Assembly (NCBI GenBank): GCA_947176635.1
Contig: CAMWRJ010000014.1
Location: 1-10,567 of the forward strand
Direction: 5' to 3'
DNA: 10,567 bases
From: an uncultured Mycoplasmataceae bacterium
GTDB taxonomy: Bacteria > Bacillota_I > Bacilli_A > Mycoplasmatales > Mycoplasmoidaceae
This document shows, in pieces, positions 10,501 to 10,567 of the stretch (the stretch's first letter is position 1; each line of letters opens with the position of its first letter). The notes under the pieces are model-generated. The model saw only the letters and a program-made list of their open reading frames with translations, was not told where the DNA came from and made no database searches. The translations under genes and the position numbers were made by a program.

Positions 10501-10556
10501 AAAAAATAGGAAATAATTATAAGACAATTTTGTTTCGTCTCATAACTAGTCCTATT
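10501..10556 (-). terminator. Intrinsic terminator of an unseen leftward gene to the right
   Basis: On the minus strand a long stem forms between about 10556-10537 and 10524-10505. Both ends carry AATAGG/CCTATT, and an inner GAGAC/GTCTT arm closes a short loop. The stem is followed by six T residues (the A-run 10501-10506 on the plus strand). Two A/G differences between the arms become G-U pairs only in minus-strand RNA, which favours leftward use. It implies that a minus-strand gene ends just beyond the right edge. Confidence 0.75.
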
Positions 10557-10567
10557 ATTATAAATTA

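Overview
The window is a very AT-rich stretch of a mollicute genome (Mycoplasma/Mesoplasma/Entomoplasma type). UGA must be read as tryptophan: seven forward genes become continuous, recognisable proteins only when in-frame TGA codons are translated, and nearly every Trp codon seen is TGA. Gene order and protein style fit the Spiroplasma-related mollicutes (mycoides cluster or Mesoplasma/Entomoplasma), but I cannot fix the genus from sequence alone.

Positions 1-8563 look like one tightly packed forward operon. It runs from the 3' part of ecfA2 through ecfT (energy-coupling module of an ECF vitamin transporter), truA (tRNA pseudouridine synthase), an unrecognised four-helix membrane protein, leuS (leucyl-tRNA synthetase), pepF (oligoendopeptidase F) and a nitroreductase-family flavoprotein. 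Junctions are 17-nt overlaps (ecfA2/ecfT and truA/membrane protein), a 1-nt overlap (pepF/nitroreductase) or gaps of 1-12 nt. No internal terminator or promoter space is evident, and the operon ends at a hairpin-plus-T-tract terminator at 8569-8599. The genes combine micronutrient uptake, tRNA modification and charging, peptide recycling and redox chemistry, so they share a transcript more than a pathway.

Positions 8600-8739 are a short intergenic region between convergent genes. It has a second hairpin with T-tracts on both strands (8681-8723) and an unusual set of small inverted repeats before it.

Positions 8740-10412 (minus strand) hold a surface-protein gene: cytoplasmic charged N-terminus, one membrane anchor, a low-complexity Asn/Lys-rich ectodomain and a C-terminal BspA-like leucine-rich-repeat region. 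A -1 frame change near 9780-9789 splits it in two. Upstream of it, 10501-10556 encodes a strong minus-strand terminator, implying another leftward gene beyond the right edge.

Most noteworthy: LeuRS whose CP1 editing domain has lost its hallmark motifs; EcfT carrying a predicted ~165-residue extracytoplasmic insertion; an EcfA2 also with extra sequence; an orphan membrane protein in a housekeeping operon; and the frame-disrupted LRR surface protein.
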